NCBI GenBank assembly: GCA_007131525.1
Contig: SLQK01000058.1
Location: 1-5,818, forward strand
Direction: 5' to 3'
From: Nitriliruptoraceae bacterium
GTDB lineage: Bacteria; Actinomycetota; Nitriliruptoria; Nitriliruptorales; Nitriliruptoraceae
Length of the DNA: 5,818 nucleotides
In this document: piece by piece, positions 5,591-5,818 of the stretch
How positions within the stretch are numbered: the stretch's first letter is position 1
How the letters are laid out: each line of letters starts with the position of its first letter
Made by a program: the position numbers and the translations under genes
Notes under the pieces: generated by a model
The model's database searches: none
What the model was told of the DNA's origin: nothing
What the model saw: the letters and a program-made list of their open reading frames with translations, nothing else

Positions 5591-5818
5591 GCGGCATGCC
5601 CCGAACCACTGCTGCCCTGGTCGGTGGCAGCGGGGAGGAGACGACCGTCGAGGATGTGGAACGTCCGATCGCAGCGTCGCGCGATGCTCGGGTCATGGGT
5701 GACGAGGATGAGCGCGGCACCGGCGGCCCGGCAGACCTCGGTCATCACGCTCATCACCTCATGCGCGGTCACGTGGTCCAGCGACCCGGTCGGCTCGTCC
5801 GCGAAGCAGACCCGAGGA
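5587..5818 (-). CDS. ABC transporter ATP-binding protein, C-terminal end (MacB/LolD type, cut by window edge)
   Basis: The reading frame runs off the window, leaving the last 76 residues and a TGA stop. It begins with a Walker B segment and D-loop (RVCFADEPTGSLD), followed about 30 residues later by the H-loop in ALILVTHDPSIARRCDR and a short terminal strand (FHILDGRL). The DEPTGSLD wording is typical of the MacB/LolD/FtsE-like ATPases that power FtsX-type permeases. The protein would sit on the cytoplasmic face and hydrolyse ATP for the permease encoded next. Its stop overlaps the permease start by four bases (ATGA), which supports a coupled ATPase/permease pair. Walker A, Q-loop and signature motif lie outside the window, so their integrity cannot be judged. 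A GTG at 5772 lies inside the gene, after the D-loop, and is not the start. The family is clear; the substrate is not. Confidence 0.95.
   Translation of the reverse strand, partial: PRVCFADEPTGSLDHVTAHEVMSVMTEVCRAAGAALILVTHDPSIARRCDRTFHILDGRLLPAATDQGSSGSGHAA

Overview
The window is about 70% G+C and uses GTG as well as ATG starts. Gene families and signals (a TANNNT-type leaderless start, an LmeA-like exported protein, a VapBC remnant) point to a high-GC actinobacterium. The species cannot be named from the sequence. All supported genes are on the minus strand, so transcription runs from high to low coordinates.

Positions 5818 to 1215 hold a compact cassette. In transcription order it contains: the C-terminal end of a MacB/LolD-type ABC ATPase (cut by the window edge); a 665-residue FtsX/MacB-type permease with about ten membrane segments and two extracytoplasmic domains; a small exported protein that resembles the LmeA/DUF2993 family; a DesK/LiaS-like histidine kinase with a membrane-embedded input region; and a NarL/FixJ-type response regulator. 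ATPase/permease and kinase/regulator are joined by 4-base ATGA overlaps, and permease/exported protein by a TGATG overlap. The only gap in the chain is 37 bases before the kinase, and it carries a TACCCT -10 box placed for leaderless transcription of kinase plus regulator. The inferred logic is an envelope transporter or mechanotransmission pump with a dedicated exported partner, monitored by a two-component system that controls it or neighbouring genes. The substrate is unknown.

Positions 1 to 1214 hold no intact gene and look like a decaying, accessory-type segment. It contains a possible hairpin terminator after the response regulator (1132-1153); an inverted repeat whose loop holds a tandem GCTGTCAA repeat (1092-1125); a 16-bp direct repeat (1003-1018 and 1065-1080); the 3' half of a tRNA gene (T arm, acceptor strand and discriminator) with no matching 5' half (945-977), as left at integration sites; and a cluster of CTGTCA motifs with a perfect inverted repeat (890-917).

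Downstream of that cluster lies a broken toxin-antitoxin locus (343-798). The N-terminal part reads as a VapB antitoxin, fused in frame to the C-terminal half of a VapC PIN-domain toxin. A TAG then interrupts the frame 12 codons before the ancestral stop, at the place where relatives usually have CAG/Gln. Positions 1-342 show nothing assignable.

The most notable items are the VapB::VapC deletion fusion next to an att-like tRNA remnant, and the exported LmeA-like protein built into an ABC/two-component operon.
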